The notes under the pieces were generated by a model that saw only the letters and a list, made by a program, of their open reading frames with translations, made no database searches and had not been told where the DNA came from. This document shows, one piece after another, positions 16,946 through 25,936 of a DNA stretch of 54,346 nt. The translations under genes and the position numbers were made by a program. The stretch lies in the NCBI GenBank assembly GCA_964542305.1, contig CAZITX010000017.1:1-54346 (forward strand), in the 5' to 3' direction. Position 1 is the stretch's first letter; each line of letters starts with the position of its first letter. The DNA comes from DMER64 sp964542305. GTDB taxonomy: Bacteria > Bacteroidota > Bacteroidia > Bacteroidales > UBA932.

Positions 16946-17377
16946 ATGAAAACAACAACCATTTTAATTACATCACTGATGTTGCTTACATCACTGACCA
17001 TGTATGCACAAAGAGGAAGAGGGAACAGAAATGTTGCCTACAACAACAACTACCAGTCTTGCATCAATAAAATTCCGGATCTGACACAGGATCAGATACA
17101 GAAAATCACGGCACTCGAAAATGCCCATAAAGCGGAGATCGATCAGTTACGGAACAGCCGCCGTTCTACCAGGGACGAAAGCATAAAAACAGATATCCGT
17201 CAAAAAATGCTCAACGCCAGGGATGCTCATCGTGACCAGGTAAAGGCCCTTCTCACGCCGGAACAGCAAAAAATTTACGAAACGTTACCCGGAAATAACG
17301 GAAGGAACCGGCAGTATCCCGCCGCCCGCTCCAACAGTAACCGCGCGGGGAGAAGCGGCAGAAATGTGCGTTTCTGA
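16946..17377 (+). CDS. Small Spy/CpxP-like periplasmic protein with Arg/Asn-rich tail
   Basis: 143 residues. The signal peptide ends LTMYAQ. The central part is helical with the Spy-like repeats LTQDQIQKITALENAHKAEI and LLTPEQQKIYETL. Both ends are low complexity: RGRGNRNVAYNNN after the signal and a basic NGRNRQYPAARSNSNRAGRSGR tail. It is 78 bp downstream of the sigma gene and probably belongs to its regulon. It mirrors the Spy-like gene that follows the anti-sigma gene on the other arm. Confidence 0.65.
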   Translation: MKTTTILITSLMLLTSLTMYAQRGRGNRNVAYNNNYQSCINKIPDLTQDQIQKITALENAHKAEIDQLRNSRRSTRDESIKTDIRQKMLNARDAHRDQVKALLTPEQQKIYETLPGNNGRNRQYPAARSNSNRAGRSGRNVRF

Positions 17378-17384
17378 TAAAAAT

Positions 17385-17415
17385 TTTGCAGAACACTTAA
17401 AAACACATATCTTTG
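17385..17415 (+). promoter_or_regulatory. Promoter of rpsP-rimM
   Basis: TTTG at 17385-17388, 19 bp, then a perfect TATCTTTG at 17408-17415. It begins just after the stop of the Spy-like gene. Confidence 0.65.
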
Positions 17416-17475
17416 CGGACCTTTTCTCGGGAAGATAAGGAAGTTAACATGATTTAGTAACTTAAACAAAGATTT

Positions 17476-18057
17476 ATGGCAGTAAAAATCCGTCTTGCCC
17501 GCCATGGCAAAAAAAATCACGCTTATTTTCACATTGTAGTAGCCGATTCCCGTGCACCCCGCGACGGCCGGTTGATTGAAACCCTGGGAACTTATAATCC
17601 CAATACAGATCCGGCAACCATTAATTTGGACCAGGAAAGAGCTCTTTACTGGATCACTACAGGGGCACAGCCTACATTAACCGCACGCAGACTCCTGTCT
17701 TACAAGGGAGTTCTCCTGAAAAAACACCTTCAGGAAGGTATAGCAAAAGGCGCTTTGACACAGGAACAAGCAGATGCAAAGTGGGAAGCCTGGATGCAGG
17801 AAAAAGAAGCCAAAGTGGCAGCTAAGAAAGGCCTGTTAGAGCAGGAGACACGTGAAGAAACGAAAAAACGCCTGGAAGCTGAAGCCAAGGTGAATAAAGA
17901 GCGTGCCGCAGCCTTGTTGGCAAAACGCGAAGAAGTGGCAGCCAGACTGGCTGCAGCAGCAGCCCAGGCAGCTGCAAAAGCAGAAGAAACCATCGCTGAA
18001 ATTGAAGGAACAGCCGTTCCCGAAACTGAAGAAGAGGATAACGCTGCAACCGAATAA
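17476..18057 (+). CDS. rpsP: 30S ribosomal protein S16 with long C-terminal extension
   Basis: 193 residues. The first ~80 residues are S16 (MAVKIRLARHGKKNHAYFHIVVADSRAPRDGR, LETLGTYNP-type strand, then ALYWITTGAQPT). The usual bacterial S16 is 80-90 residues; the extra ~110 residues form an Ala/Glu/Lys-rich, probably helical tail ending in an acidic stretch. Long S16 forms of this kind are usual in Bacteroidota. It is followed by rimM after 4 bp, a conserved ribosome-assembly pair. Confidence 0.95.
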   Translation: MAVKIRLARHGKKNHAYFHIVVADSRAPRDGRLIETLGTYNPNTDPATINLDQERALYWITTGAQPTLTARRLLSYKGVLLKKHLQEGIAKGALTQEQADAKWEAWMQEKEAKVAAKKGLLEQETREETKKRLEAEAKVNKERAAALLAKREEVAARLAAAAAQAAAKAEETIAEIEGTAVPETEEEDNAATE

Positions 18058-18061
18058 TGAT

Positions 18062-18583
18062 ATGGGAAAAGAAAGGTTTCTGGCACTGGCGACGGTGAGG
18101 AAAACCTTCGGAAAGGAAGGCGAATTGCTCTTAAAAATCCATCCCGACGTTCCCCAAAACATTATTGACCAATTTAACAAAGAAGAACCGGTATTCATCC
18201 TGGTGGATGGCATACCGGTTCCTTTTTATTTCACCTATCTGCAATTCAAGGGAAACGACAAGGCGATCGTTTGTTTTGAAAATTATTTAAGCGAACGTTT
18301 AGCCGAAGAATGGGTAGGCCAAACGATTTACCTGAAAACAAATGAGGAGCAATCCCCGGAAAGCGGATCAGGTATCGTGGGGTATTCGTTTGTTGCCACA
18401 ACCCCGGCAAAACAAGTATTGAAAGGGACCGTGTCCGGTTTTTTTGATTATCCCGGAAATCCCTGCCTGGAACTAGAGTTCGAAGACGGAACTCGAACCC
18501 TGCTGCCCTTTCATGAAGACTTCATTCAGAAGACTGACAGAAAAAGAAAAGTTTTCACCCTGACTATTCCTGAAGGTGTCTGA
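18062..18583 (+). CDS. rimM: 16S rRNA processing / 30S maturation factor RimM
   Basis: 173 residues from the ATG at 18062; the longer frame overlaps rpsP out of frame. The N-terminal beta-barrel domain begins LALATVRKTFGKEGELLLKI, and the PRC-barrel-like C-terminal half ends RTLLPFHEDFIQ…RKVFTLTIPEG (family consensus for the PRC end is 'PLIPEVVK…'). RimM helps mature the 30S head and binds S19. The position right after rpsP is the standard context, although trmD is not adjacent here. Confidence 0.9.
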   Translation: MGKERFLALATVRKTFGKEGELLLKIHPDVPQNIIDQFNKEEPVFILVDGIPVPFYFTYLQFKGNDKAIVCFENYLSERLAEEWVGQTIYLKTNEEQSPESGSGIVGYSFVATTPAKQVLKGTVSGFFDYPGNPCLELEFEDGTRTLLPFHEDFIQKTDRKRKVFTLTIPEGV

Positions 18584-18600
18584 AAAACAGGTACGCTCAG

Positions 18601-20190
18601 CTAATTATCATCATCTTTCATCATCAGGATGTTGAAATTTATGACGGAATCTCCAGAGACCTCCTGAAACCCGATTTGTGTAAAATAACTTCCATAGTTC
18701 GGCCCACGGTAAGTAACCACACCATCATTGGTACTAAAGTATTCAAATCCGTATTGTCCCAGGTTGGATCGGTAGCTGTCGGAATGGGATTTCTTTGATC
18801 TTATCACGACTTCTTCTCCTTTAAAATATGAAAAGTCGTTGTTCCGGTAGGTGACAAAAGTAAATGGGCTGTTATAGGCCGGATAGGCACTAAGGTAAGA
18901 GTATGTTCTGACGAGCTCCTGCCAGGCGGCAGAGGGCGTTTCCTCGTCGTCATCTGTATCGTCACTGACAGGTGGTGTGGTAGTTAGTGTTACCAAAATA
19001 ACATCCCCTGCCGGCACGTCCACTTCTTTTGTGGATTTATTGCCTTCGGCGTCTACGGATGAAATGAGCCATTTCCCTTTATTCAAAATGGTGTAAATGA
19101 ATTTTTCACCTTCATCAATGATGTTACCAATGGTAACGTAAATGGAAGCCATAGAAGTGGAGGTGCTGGACGGATTCTGTGCAACAACAATATCGGCCTT
19201 GCTTTCCGTGTCGTCATCTTCCACAAAGACAAAAGACCGGTTGGTGCCCGGTGCATTTTCGGCATCGGTTTTGGCCACATCGTTGATCTCTTTGATAATG
19301 GCCGCCATTTTCGCGGCGTATCCGGAGCCGAGTTCCTTAACGGTGGGATCCTGGGGGTCCATACCGTTGATGTTCTCTGTCAATTCCTGGGAAATTTCCG
19401 AGGTGTTTGCCCCGGTAGAAGCATTGTAAATGTCCAGGGTCATTTCTCCTACGTCACCTGCATCCGGACCGCTGACAAAAGTAGTGGTGGTTTGCAGCAC
19501 GTCCACCATCAGTTCGGCTCCGGCTTCAACACCTTTGGATCCTTCCACCACAAAGATCTTTTGAATAGTTAGTCCTTTCTCCGTTGAAGTTTCGGCAAAA
19601 TCCATATTGCTGTGATAGAAATCATTATACATCTGGGAAGCCTGGTTGTCAAAATCTCCTTTTTCCAGTTTGTTCCAGAAATCTTTTTCACCCGAGGCCT
19701 TCCCTTTCCATTCTGAACGCAGGTTGTTGTACAAATCCGTACGTTGTTCGGCCGGCAGGTTGGAAGCCACTTTCAGGATCCGGTTGCGGCTGTTTTCACC
19801 ACTGCCCGTAATCCAGGAAAGAAAGTTTTTGCCCGACTGAATGATCCCTTTGGTATTGACAGAGGTTAAAATTCCGGATTTTTCCAGGTTTTTAAAGGCG
19901 GCTTCGTACTCTTTAATATGGGACGCCATTCCGGCTACCTTCCCAAAGAATACATCGTATTCCTCCCGGCTGACAGTGCCTTTGAGCATATTGCGGGAAA
20001 AGTTGTCGGAAGTTGCTTTAAGGTAGTAAAGCGTAATAAATTGTTTTTGTACGGCGTAATCGGCAAAAACGGCCACGTCTTCCCGGAATTGTTCCGAACC
20101 TTCGTAGTTTTTCCATCCGAAAAGTCCCGTACATCCGCTGATAATCATTCCCAGAATAATCACCAGGAGAATGGCGTGAAATCTTTTCAT
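18601..20190 (-). CDS. Unrecognised 529-residue lipoprotein
   Basis: I do not recognise the family. The signal ends MIISGC (Cys at about residue 20), a lipoprotein. Residues about 30-230 look helical and charged (many Asp/Glu/Lys), with LEKSGIL and FWNKLEKGDF-like segments. From about 225 it is mixed, containing VVEGSKGVEAGAELMVDVLQ, a Thr/Asp-rich part, a short beta-sandwich-like stretch (IYVTIGNIIDEGEKFIYTIL) and an acidic linker of Asp/Glu near residue 415. The last ~110 residues are Tyr/Ser/Phe-rich. No catalytic motif is evident. It stands alone, 56 bp downstream of the kinase-like gene. Confidence 0.7.
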   Translation of the reverse strand: MKRFHAILLVIILGMIISGCTGLFGWKNYEGSEQFREDVAVFADYAVQKQFITLYYLKATSDNFSRNMLKGTVSREEYDVFFGKVAGMASHIKEYEAAFKNLEKSGILTSVNTKGIIQSGKNFLSWITGSGENSRNRILKVASNLPAEQRTDLYNNLRSEWKGKASGEKDFWNKLEKGDFDNQASQMYNDFYHSNMDFAETSTEKGLTIQKIFVVEGSKGVEAGAELMVDVLQTTTTFVSGPDAGDVGEMTLDIYNASTGANTSEISQELTENINGMDPQDPTVKELGSGYAAKMAAIIKEINDVAKTDAENAPGTNRSFVFVEDDDTESKADIVVAQNPSSTSTSMASIYVTIGNIIDEGEKFIYTILNKGKWLISSVDAEGNKSTKEVDVPAGDVILVTLTTTPPVSDDTDDDEETPSAAWQELVRTYSYLSAYPAYNSPFTFVTYRNNDFSYFKGEEVVIRSKKSHSDSYRSNLGQYGFEYFSTNDGVVTYRGPNYGSYFTQIGFQEVSGDSVINFNILMMKDDDN

Positions 20191-20246
20191 ATACAGGTTA
20201 TTATAATACTAGTTAAAGGTAATGAAAAAAACATAAAAAGATTTTT

Positions 20247-20876
20247 TCAACCCATACTTTCACGGATAAGATTGACAGCAGCGCGGGCACATCCTTCAAC
20301 ACCCAGTAACCCGGCATCCAGTGTAAAATGATAAGAATCGGCTTTTCCCCATTCTTTGCCTGTGAAGTAATTGTAATACGCTGCCCGTTTCTTTTCTTCG
20401 TGGGTAATGAAAGACTCGGCTTCATCACGGGAAATTCCCCTGCGTTCCGCGACGTTGGCAATGCGTAGGGAAAGGGGCGCATGGATGAATAAACTGCGCA
20501 TTTGGGGATTGTCCCGCAAAACATAATCTGAACAGCGACCAATAAAAAGGCAGGGTTGTTCTTCTGCAAGTTTCAGGATAACTTGCGATTGGATATTGAA
20601 AATATGATCCCGTGAAAGAGTGGCATTCTGAGGATCAAAAAAAGCCCCGCCAAAAAAATCGTGGGTATTTAGCACACGGGATAATCCCTGCGAAACTTTT
20701 TCGTCTGCCTTCTCAAAAACCTCTTCACACAGCCCGCTTTCTTTGGCGGCTTGATAAAGCAATTCTTTGTCGTAGAAGAAAAGACCCAAAGCCGATGCGA
20801 TCATCTTTCCTACAAAATAGCCGCCACTGCCCAGTTGGCGGCCAAGGGATACAATAATTCTATCCTTTGAGTTCAT
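20247..20876 (-). CDS. Cytidylate kinase-like family protein
   Basis: 209 residues. It belongs to the Cytidylate_kin2 type: the P-loop region is GRQLGSGGYFVGKMIA (a modified Walker A), followed by FFYDKELL, a segment CLFIGRCSDYVLRD and SLRIANVAERRGISRDEA. The true CMP kinase of the cell is expected elsewhere; this paralogue family is common in anaerobic Bacteroidota and its substrate is not established. The start overlaps the MATE gene's stop by 17 bp, making it the last gene of the ruvX operon. Confidence 0.8.
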   Translation of the reverse strand: MNSKDRIIVSLGRQLGSGGYFVGKMIASALGLFFYDKELLYQAAKESGLCEEVFEKADEKVSQGLSRVLNTHDFFGGAFFDPQNATLSRDHIFNIQSQVILKLAEEQPCLFIGRCSDYVLRDNPQMRSLFIHAPLSLRIANVAERRGISRDEAESFITHEEKKRAAYYNYFTGKEWGKADSYHFTLDAGLLGVEGCARAAVNLIRESMG

Positions 20877-22221
20877 AATGTTTCCTGAATTCTTTCATTT
20901 GTTTTGTAATTAGTATTGCAGCTACAATAAACGATGCCGCATCGGATACGGGCATACTTGCCCATACACCGGTTACGCCAAAAAAGCGGGGAAGTATAAG
21001 CAGGGCAGGGATCAGAAATATTACCTGGCGGGTTAGTGATAAGAAGATTGCTTTTCCAGGTTTTCTTATTGCCTGGAAAAAGTTGGAAGTAACCAGGGGA
21101 AGTGCAACCAGCGGGAACACGGAAAGGTCTATGTGCAATCCTTCAACTGTCAGACGTGCCAGGGTGGGGTCGTTTGTAAATAGGCTGACAGCAGCTTCGG
21201 GGAAAAATTGTGCAATAATAAATGCCAGGACGCTTACACAGAAAGCGCATAAAAATGTCAGTTTGAAGATGTCGGTAACCCTTTTGAATTGTTGTGCGCC
21301 GTAATTAAATCCTACCAGAGGTTGCATTCCCTGGTTGAATCCGAACATGATCATAATAAAAAGAAAAACCATACGGTTGGCAATACCGTATGCTCCGACG
21401 GCATAATCGCCTCCGAATTCAAAAAAGGAGCGGTTTATAATGATGATCACCAGGCTGTTGACCACGTTCATCAGAAAAGGTGCCAGTCCTACTGAAATAA
21501 TATTTTTGGGCATTCCTTTACGGATGGCAAATATTCCTTTCTTAAAATGCAAAAGGGAGTCCTGCCTGGAATAATGACGCAACAAGATGCTCAAGGCCAC
21601 TGCCTGGGCCAGTACCGTTGCCAGCGCAGCCCCCCGGATGCCCCAATTGAAACCAAAAATAAACAACGGATCCAGGACAAGATTGGCTGCTACGGCGATA
21701 AGGGTGGCTAACATAGCCTTTTTAGGGTAGCCGCTTGCACGCAGGTTGTCGTTCAATCCATGGTATACATGTGTTATCACATTCCCTATTAAAATGATCT
21801 GCATGTACTCCCTGGCGTAGGGTAAGGTCTGTTCGCTTGCCCCGAAAAACAACAGGGTGGGTTTCAAAAAGATCAGGGCAATGATTGAATAAAGAATTCC
21901 AATGACAGCATTCAGGGTTACCGCGTTGCCCAGTGCCACCTCTGCAGTTGGCATGTCTCTCTGACCCAGTTTTACCGAGATCAGGGTAGAGGCACCTACT
22001 CCTATCATGGAACCGAAAGCCGCAGAAATGTTCATCAGCGGTAAAGTGAGGGATAGTCCTGCGATTGCGAGGGCATTCACGCCACGTCCGATGAACATCA
22101 CATCGGCAATATTGTATATGCTGGCCGCAGTCATTGAGATGATGGCCGGCATGGCATAACGGAACAGAAGTTTTGGGATGTGTTCCTTATCCAGTGCTAA
22201 TGTTTTAACTTGATCAGGCAC
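20860..22221 (-). CDS. MATE-family efflux transporter
   Basis: 453 residues with about twelve membrane helices in two homologous halves. Typical MATE features are PKLLFRYAMPAIISMTAASIYNIADVMFIGRG at the N-terminus and FGFNQGMQPLVGFNYGAQQF in the second half. The family exports cationic drugs or metabolites with Na+ or H+ antiport. Its start overlaps the end of the DUF5009 gene by 8 bp. The substrate is unknown; the neighbours are mostly housekeeping genes. Confidence 0.92.
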   Translation of the reverse strand: MPDQVKTLALDKEHIPKLLFRYAMPAIISMTAASIYNIADVMFIGRGVNALAIAGLSLTLPLMNISAAFGSMIGVGASTLISVKLGQRDMPTAEVALGNAVTLNAVIGILYSIIALIFLKPTLLFFGASEQTLPYAREYMQIILIGNVITHVYHGLNDNLRASGYPKKAMLATLIAVAANLVLDPLFIFGFNWGIRGAALATVLAQAVALSILLRHYSRQDSLLHFKKGIFAIRKGMPKNIISVGLAPFLMNVVNSLVIIIINRSFFEFGGDYAVGAYGIANRMVFLFIMIMFGFNQGMQPLVGFNYGAQQFKRVTDIFKLTFLCAFCVSVLAFIIAQFFPEAAVSLFTNDPTLARLTVEGLHIDLSVFPLVALPLVTSNFFQAIRKPGKAIFLSLTRQVIFLIPALLILPRFFGVTGVWASMPVSDAASFIVAAILITKQMKEFRKHYELKG

Positions 22222-23569
22222 GCCAGAAGATCTTTTTGCGGGAAACCAGTGAAACCAGCCACATGGTCAGCAATACAACAATAAAAGCACTCAAGGTGCC
22301 AACCCAGGGAAAATCTTCCGGTCTGGTCCATTGATACACTTTCTGTAATTGGGTTATCCTCATAACCGGGACAACAAACATGCCGTGTGCCACGTAACTC
22401 ATTAGCGGGTTGGCTCCGGCTCCTGAGAAAATATTGGAAAGAAAACCCCTGGGAAACAACTCTGAAACGTAATGGAGCCAGAGAAGCAACAGCATGGCTA
22501 CGCCACCGCTTACAAAACAATAGGAAAAAGAACAGGGAACTTTTGTGAGTCCCGGTTCAAACCTTTCTATCCATATACCTGTAAGAATCAGTAATCCAGA
22601 CAGGTATAGGAAGGGAAGGTATTTGGGAGCTGTCTTTTTCATCAGCAGCACGAGCGCCGCAAGGGCAATAATAGTAAAGAATTTTCCTTCCAAAAGCCAG
22701 CGGTTATAACTGCTTATGCAAATCCATACAACAAGAAGTAACAAACCCCAAAAAAGAACGTGCGTCAGGATCCCTTTTCGGTCCATGACGGTTTCATCTT
22801 CCTGCAATAAATTGTAAAAACGGTCTCCTACCCAGGATGCCGGCAACAGGATCATCAGGAAATTGATCTCTTCCATATTCAACAGCCAGGAAATGTTTTC
22901 GTCAGCATAAAGAATGCCGTCAAAGCCTACCCAGCGGGACAACAGACTCACCAGGATCACTCCCAGGAAAGCGACCAAACGCCATTTTACAGAATCGCGG
23001 GTAAAATACCATATCAGTGCTCCGAACAAATATAAAAACGCCAGTAAAAGAATTATGATATTCCTGCTGAAGAGTGTCATGTGAACCTCAAACACAAAAG
23101 CATAAAGCGCCAGCAAACCTAGTGAAACAGTCCATCCTGCGATCCGGATCTTTATGGAGGCACCCTTTACATAAATGAGCCATAAAGATGCAAAACCCGC
23201 CAGGATCAAAAAGTTGGACCAGAATCCGGGCAAAGAGGGTTGTAACAGGTTGCACAAAAAGGAAAAAGCCAACAACATGAGAAACCGTTCCCCTATGTCT
23301 TTGATATCACGGCGTGTATCCTTTCCCGATCTTTTCCACTTTGCCCTGAAGGCGAATGGGATAGCCGCCCCCATACAAAAGATGAAAACGGGAAAGACAA
23401 GGTCTACCCATCCCAGTCCGAAGCTTCCCATGTCCAGGGTATGCTCAGGGGGCGGATTTTGAATGTGGTACATCCAGGCCGGCAGCACGCCATATGGAAT
23501 AATGGCAGAGAACACCATCCCAAAGATGGACAGCCCGCGCAATATGTCAAGGCTGGTAAACCGTTTCAT
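22214..23569 (-). CDS. DUF5009 / heparan-acetyltransferase-like multispan acyltransferase
   Basis: 451 residues with about ten to eleven membrane helices. The N-terminus RFTSLDILRGLSIFGMVFS is the signature of the COG4299/DUF1624-type acyltransferases related to human HGSNAT, followed by WVDLVFPVFIFCMGAAIPFAF. The family is thought to acetylate sugars across a membrane; the specific substrate is unknown. It overlaps the phosphohexomutase gene with ATGA, so coupled translation is likely, and a sugar-related role fits that neighbour. Confidence 0.75.
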   Translation of the reverse strand: MKRFTSLDILRGLSIFGMVFSAIIPYGVLPAWMYHIQNPPPEHTLDMGSFGLGWVDLVFPVFIFCMGAAIPFAFRAKWKRSGKDTRRDIKDIGERFLMLLAFSFLCNLLQPSLPGFWSNFLILAGFASLWLIYVKGASIKIRIAGWTVSLGLLALYAFVFEVHMTLFSRNIIILLLAFLYLFGALIWYFTRDSVKWRLVAFLGVILVSLLSRWVGFDGILYADENISWLLNMEEINFLMILLPASWVGDRFYNLLQEDETVMDRKGILTHVLFWGLLLLVVWICISSYNRWLLEGKFFTIIALAALVLLMKKTAPKYLPFLYLSGLLILTGIWIERFEPGLTKVPCSFSYCFVSGGVAMLLLLWLHYVSELFPRGFLSNIFSGAGANPLMSYVAHGMFVVPVMRITQLQKVYQWTRPEDFPWVGTLSAFIVVLLTMWLVSLVSRKKIFWRA

Positions 23570-24906
23570 CGGGTGTTAATATAAGGGGCAAGCACTTTTC
23601 TCATTTCATCCAGTTTGGCTTCCAATAAGGATTGACCGGAAGCCTCGGCAATAAAGCGCAGGTAAGGTTCCGTGTTTGAAGGTCTGACGTTGAACCACCA
23701 ATCCGTGAATTCAATACGGTAACCGTCAAAATCAAAGAAGGCAGATGGTTTTTCCTGTGCGGTAAAGTAGGCTTTCAATGCATCCATGGCTTCCTGTTTT
23801 TTTTCGATCCGAAAATTGATCTCACCGGAAGTTTCGTATTTTTTAATGGAACGGATGATTCCGGAAAGCGGTTTGTTCATTTTGACCAGGACGTCCAGAA
23901 CCAGCAGTGCTGCCAGAAGTCCGCTGTCGGAATAATAAAAATCTTTAAAATAATAATGCCCGGCAAGTTCCCCGCCGTAAACACCATCAATCTCTTTGAG
24001 CCTGGGTGCTGCATAAGCTCTGCCCACACGCCATGTGTGCATTTGGGCTCCCATCGGTTCCAGGTATTCTCCCACAGCTTTGGAAGAGCGGATATCCTGG
24101 AGAACCCTTGCAGGCGATCCGTCCAGGAAATGATGTCCCAAAAGAGCGATGATAAGATCCGGAGAGATAAATGTTCCGTGTTCATCCGTAAACATCACCC
24201 GGTCCGCATCCCCGTCAAAAATGATCCCGATATTGCACTTTTTCTCTTTTACCAGATGTTGCAACTGTTTAATATTTTCCGGAACAAGCGGATTTGGCGG
24301 GTGGTTGGGAAAACGTCCGTCCAGCGTTTCATTTATATAAAAAACATTATCAGTCCCAAGGAGTTTTTTTATAAACAATCCTGCCATTCCGTTGGATACG
24401 TCAATTCCTACCCGGAGCTTTTCCAAACGAGGAACGTAGGCAGACAGGTAGTTAAAATATTCCAGGTTCAGATCCAGCGGGATTACGCGCCCTCTCTCCC
24501 CCATACGTATTGCCTCTTTATGCAAAACGCAATCTTCCAGAAAATTGAGTCCGTTGTCATACCCTATGGGCACGGCATCGCGACCGGATACCTTTAAACC
24601 GTTGTATTCTGCCCCGTTGTGGGAGGCTGTGATCTGTACCGAACCGTCAAAATGATGTTTTGCGGTAGCATAATAGACCATAGGTGTAGTGGTCAGTCCC
24701 AGGTCGTATACATCGGCTCCCGCATCGCAAAGTCCTTTTACCAGGTATTGGAATACTTCGGGAGAAGATTCCCGGCAATCCCGGCCGACGGCGATTCGTT
24801 TTGTTTTGAGTAACTGAGGCAGGAAAAACCCGATTTTGTAAACATCCTTTGGTATCAGGTCTTTGTTGTAAACACCCCGGATATCGTATGCGTGAAAGGC
24901 ACCCAT
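23566..24906 (-). CDS. Phosphomannomutase/phosphoglucomutase
   Basis: 446 residues, the usual length of alpha-D-phosphohexomutases. The four signature loops are present: active-site serine loop ITASHNGAEYNG, metal loop DGDADRV, sugar loop GGELAGHYYFKD and phosphate loop RPSNTEPYLR. It interconverts hexose 6- and 1-phosphates for surface-polysaccharide or nucleotide-sugar synthesis. It begins 3 bp after def in a six-gene overlapped operon. Whether mannose or glucose phosphate is preferred cannot be read from the sequence. Confidence 0.92.
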   Translation of the reverse strand: MGAFHAYDIRGVYNKDLIPKDVYKIGFFLPQLLKTKRIAVGRDCRESSPEVFQYLVKGLCDAGADVYDLGLTTTPMVYYATAKHHFDGSVQITASHNGAEYNGLKVSGRDAVPIGYDNGLNFLEDCVLHKEAIRMGERGRVIPLDLNLEYFNYLSAYVPRLEKLRVGIDVSNGMAGLFIKKLLGTDNVFYINETLDGRFPNHPPNPLVPENIKQLQHLVKEKKCNIGIIFDGDADRVMFTDEHGTFISPDLIIALLGHHFLDGSPARVLQDIRSSKAVGEYLEPMGAQMHTWRVGRAYAAPRLKEIDGVYGGELAGHYYFKDFYYSDSGLLAALLVLDVLVKMNKPLSGIIRSIKKYETSGEINFRIEKKQEAMDALKAYFTAQEKPSAFFDFDGYRIEFTDWWFNVRPSNTEPYLRFIAEASGQSLLEAKLDEMRKVLAPYINTR

Positions 24907-24908
24907 AT

Positions 24909-25463
24909 TTATTTAACGATCTTTGTTTTGTAAAATGTATCTACTTCTCCGCGGGTCATGGCGCGTAATTTACTTTGGATCATTTTTTTGCGAATGGGAG
25001 GCAGGCGGTCTACAAAAAGTTCTCCTTCCAGATGGGAAAACTCATGCTGAACCATACGGGCAGCCATCCCCTGGAACCATTCTTCCACCGGTTCAAAATT
25101 TTCGTTAAGATAGGCCAGTTTTATACTTTCGGGACGTTCCACATCCGCGTATAATTTGGGAACACTCAAACAGCCTTCCTGGTAAACCACCGTTTCCGGA
25201 CTTTCTTCCAATATGCGGGGATTGATAACCAGTCTTTTAAAATCTTTCAATTCGGGGCGGTCTTCTGAAAGGTCCTTGCCGTCAACCACAAACATTCGTA
25301 TGGAAAGGCCAATCTGGGGAGCGGCCAGTCCAACCCCGTCCGCATAATACATGGTTTCCCACATGTCACTGATCAATTGGTCCAGATTGGGATAATCCGG
25401 AGATATGTCCTGTGCTTTTTGTTTTAGAACGGAAGATCCGTAAATATATATCGGCAATATCAT
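24909..25463 (-). CDS. def: Peptide deformylase
   Basis: 184 residues. The three metal-site motifs are GVGLAAPQIG, EGCLSVP and QHEFSHLEG (HExxH). The third motif has Ser where most have Asp (HEFDH), a minor variation. The enzyme removes the formyl group from nascent proteins. The start overlaps the ruvX stop with ATGA. The def-ruvX pair is a common Bacteroidota arrangement. Confidence 0.95.
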   Translation of the reverse strand: MILPIYIYGSSVLKQKAQDISPDYPNLDQLISDMWETMYYADGVGLAAPQIGLSIRMFVVDGKDLSEDRPELKDFKRLVINPRILEESPETVVYQEGCLSVPKLYADVERPESIKLAYLNENFEPVEEWFQGMAARMVQHEFSHLEGELFVDRLPPIRKKMIQSKLRAMTRGEVDTFYKTKIVK

Positions 25464-25876
25464 AATGTTTTGTTTTGGAGGTACTCTTGCAAAATGAGTA
25501 CGGCACTTATTTTATCAATTGTTGCTTTATCCCTGCGGTCTTTTTTTTTCACACCTCCGTCTATCATGGCCTGGAAAGCCATTTTTGAAGTAAACCGTTC
25601 ATCTGCCAGTACTACCGGAATGGCCGGAAAGGTTCGCTTCAAATGAGTGACAAAAGCAGTTACGCGCGGGGCATTTTGGGACGGCGTATTGTTTAAGTGT
25701 TTTGGATAACCCACTACAAACAAATCCACCGGTTCAGAAGCAGTATATTCTTTTAAAAAATCGGTTACTTTGTCTACCGTTACAGTTTGCAGAGGTGTGG
25801 CAAAGATGTTTAAAGGGTCACTAACGGCCAATCCCACGCGTTTTTGGCCATAGTCAATACCCATGATCCGTCCCAT
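25460..25876 (-). CDS. ruvX: Holliday junction resolvase-like / rRNA-processing nuclease YqgF
   Basis: 138 residues starting at the ATG at 25876, which gives the typical N-terminus MGRIMGIDYGQKRVGLAVSD. The RNase H-like fold shows the acidic residues D in IDYG, VLADERFTSKMA and the C-terminal DKISAVLILQ. The family acts on Holliday junctions in vitro and on pre-16S rRNA. The upstream longer frame uses TTG and overlaps the promoter. The -7 box ends 4 nt before this ATG, so the mRNA is predicted to be leaderless. It leads the six-gene operon. Confidence 0.92.
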   Translation of the reverse strand: MGRIMGIDYGQKRVGLAVSDPLNIFATPLQTVTVDKVTDFLKEYTASEPVDLFVVGYPKHLNNTPSQNAPRVTAFVTHLKRTFPAIPVVLADERFTSKMAFQAMIDGGVKKKDRRDKATIDKISAVLILQEYLQNKTL

Positions 25877-25880
25877 GCTG

Positions 25881-25888
25881 CAAAGGTA
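25881..25888 (-). promoter_or_regulatory. -7 promoter box (TACCTTTG) of the ruvX operon
   Basis: On the minus strand TACCTTTG is followed by CAGC and the ruvX ATG. A matching plus-strand box TACATTTG (25911-25918) serves the divergent M23 peptidase gene. Neither has a clear -33 at the canonical distance. Confidence 0.6.
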
Positions 25889-25936
25889 ACACAATTTGGA
25901 AAATCATTCGTACATTTGTCACACCAAAGCAGATCT

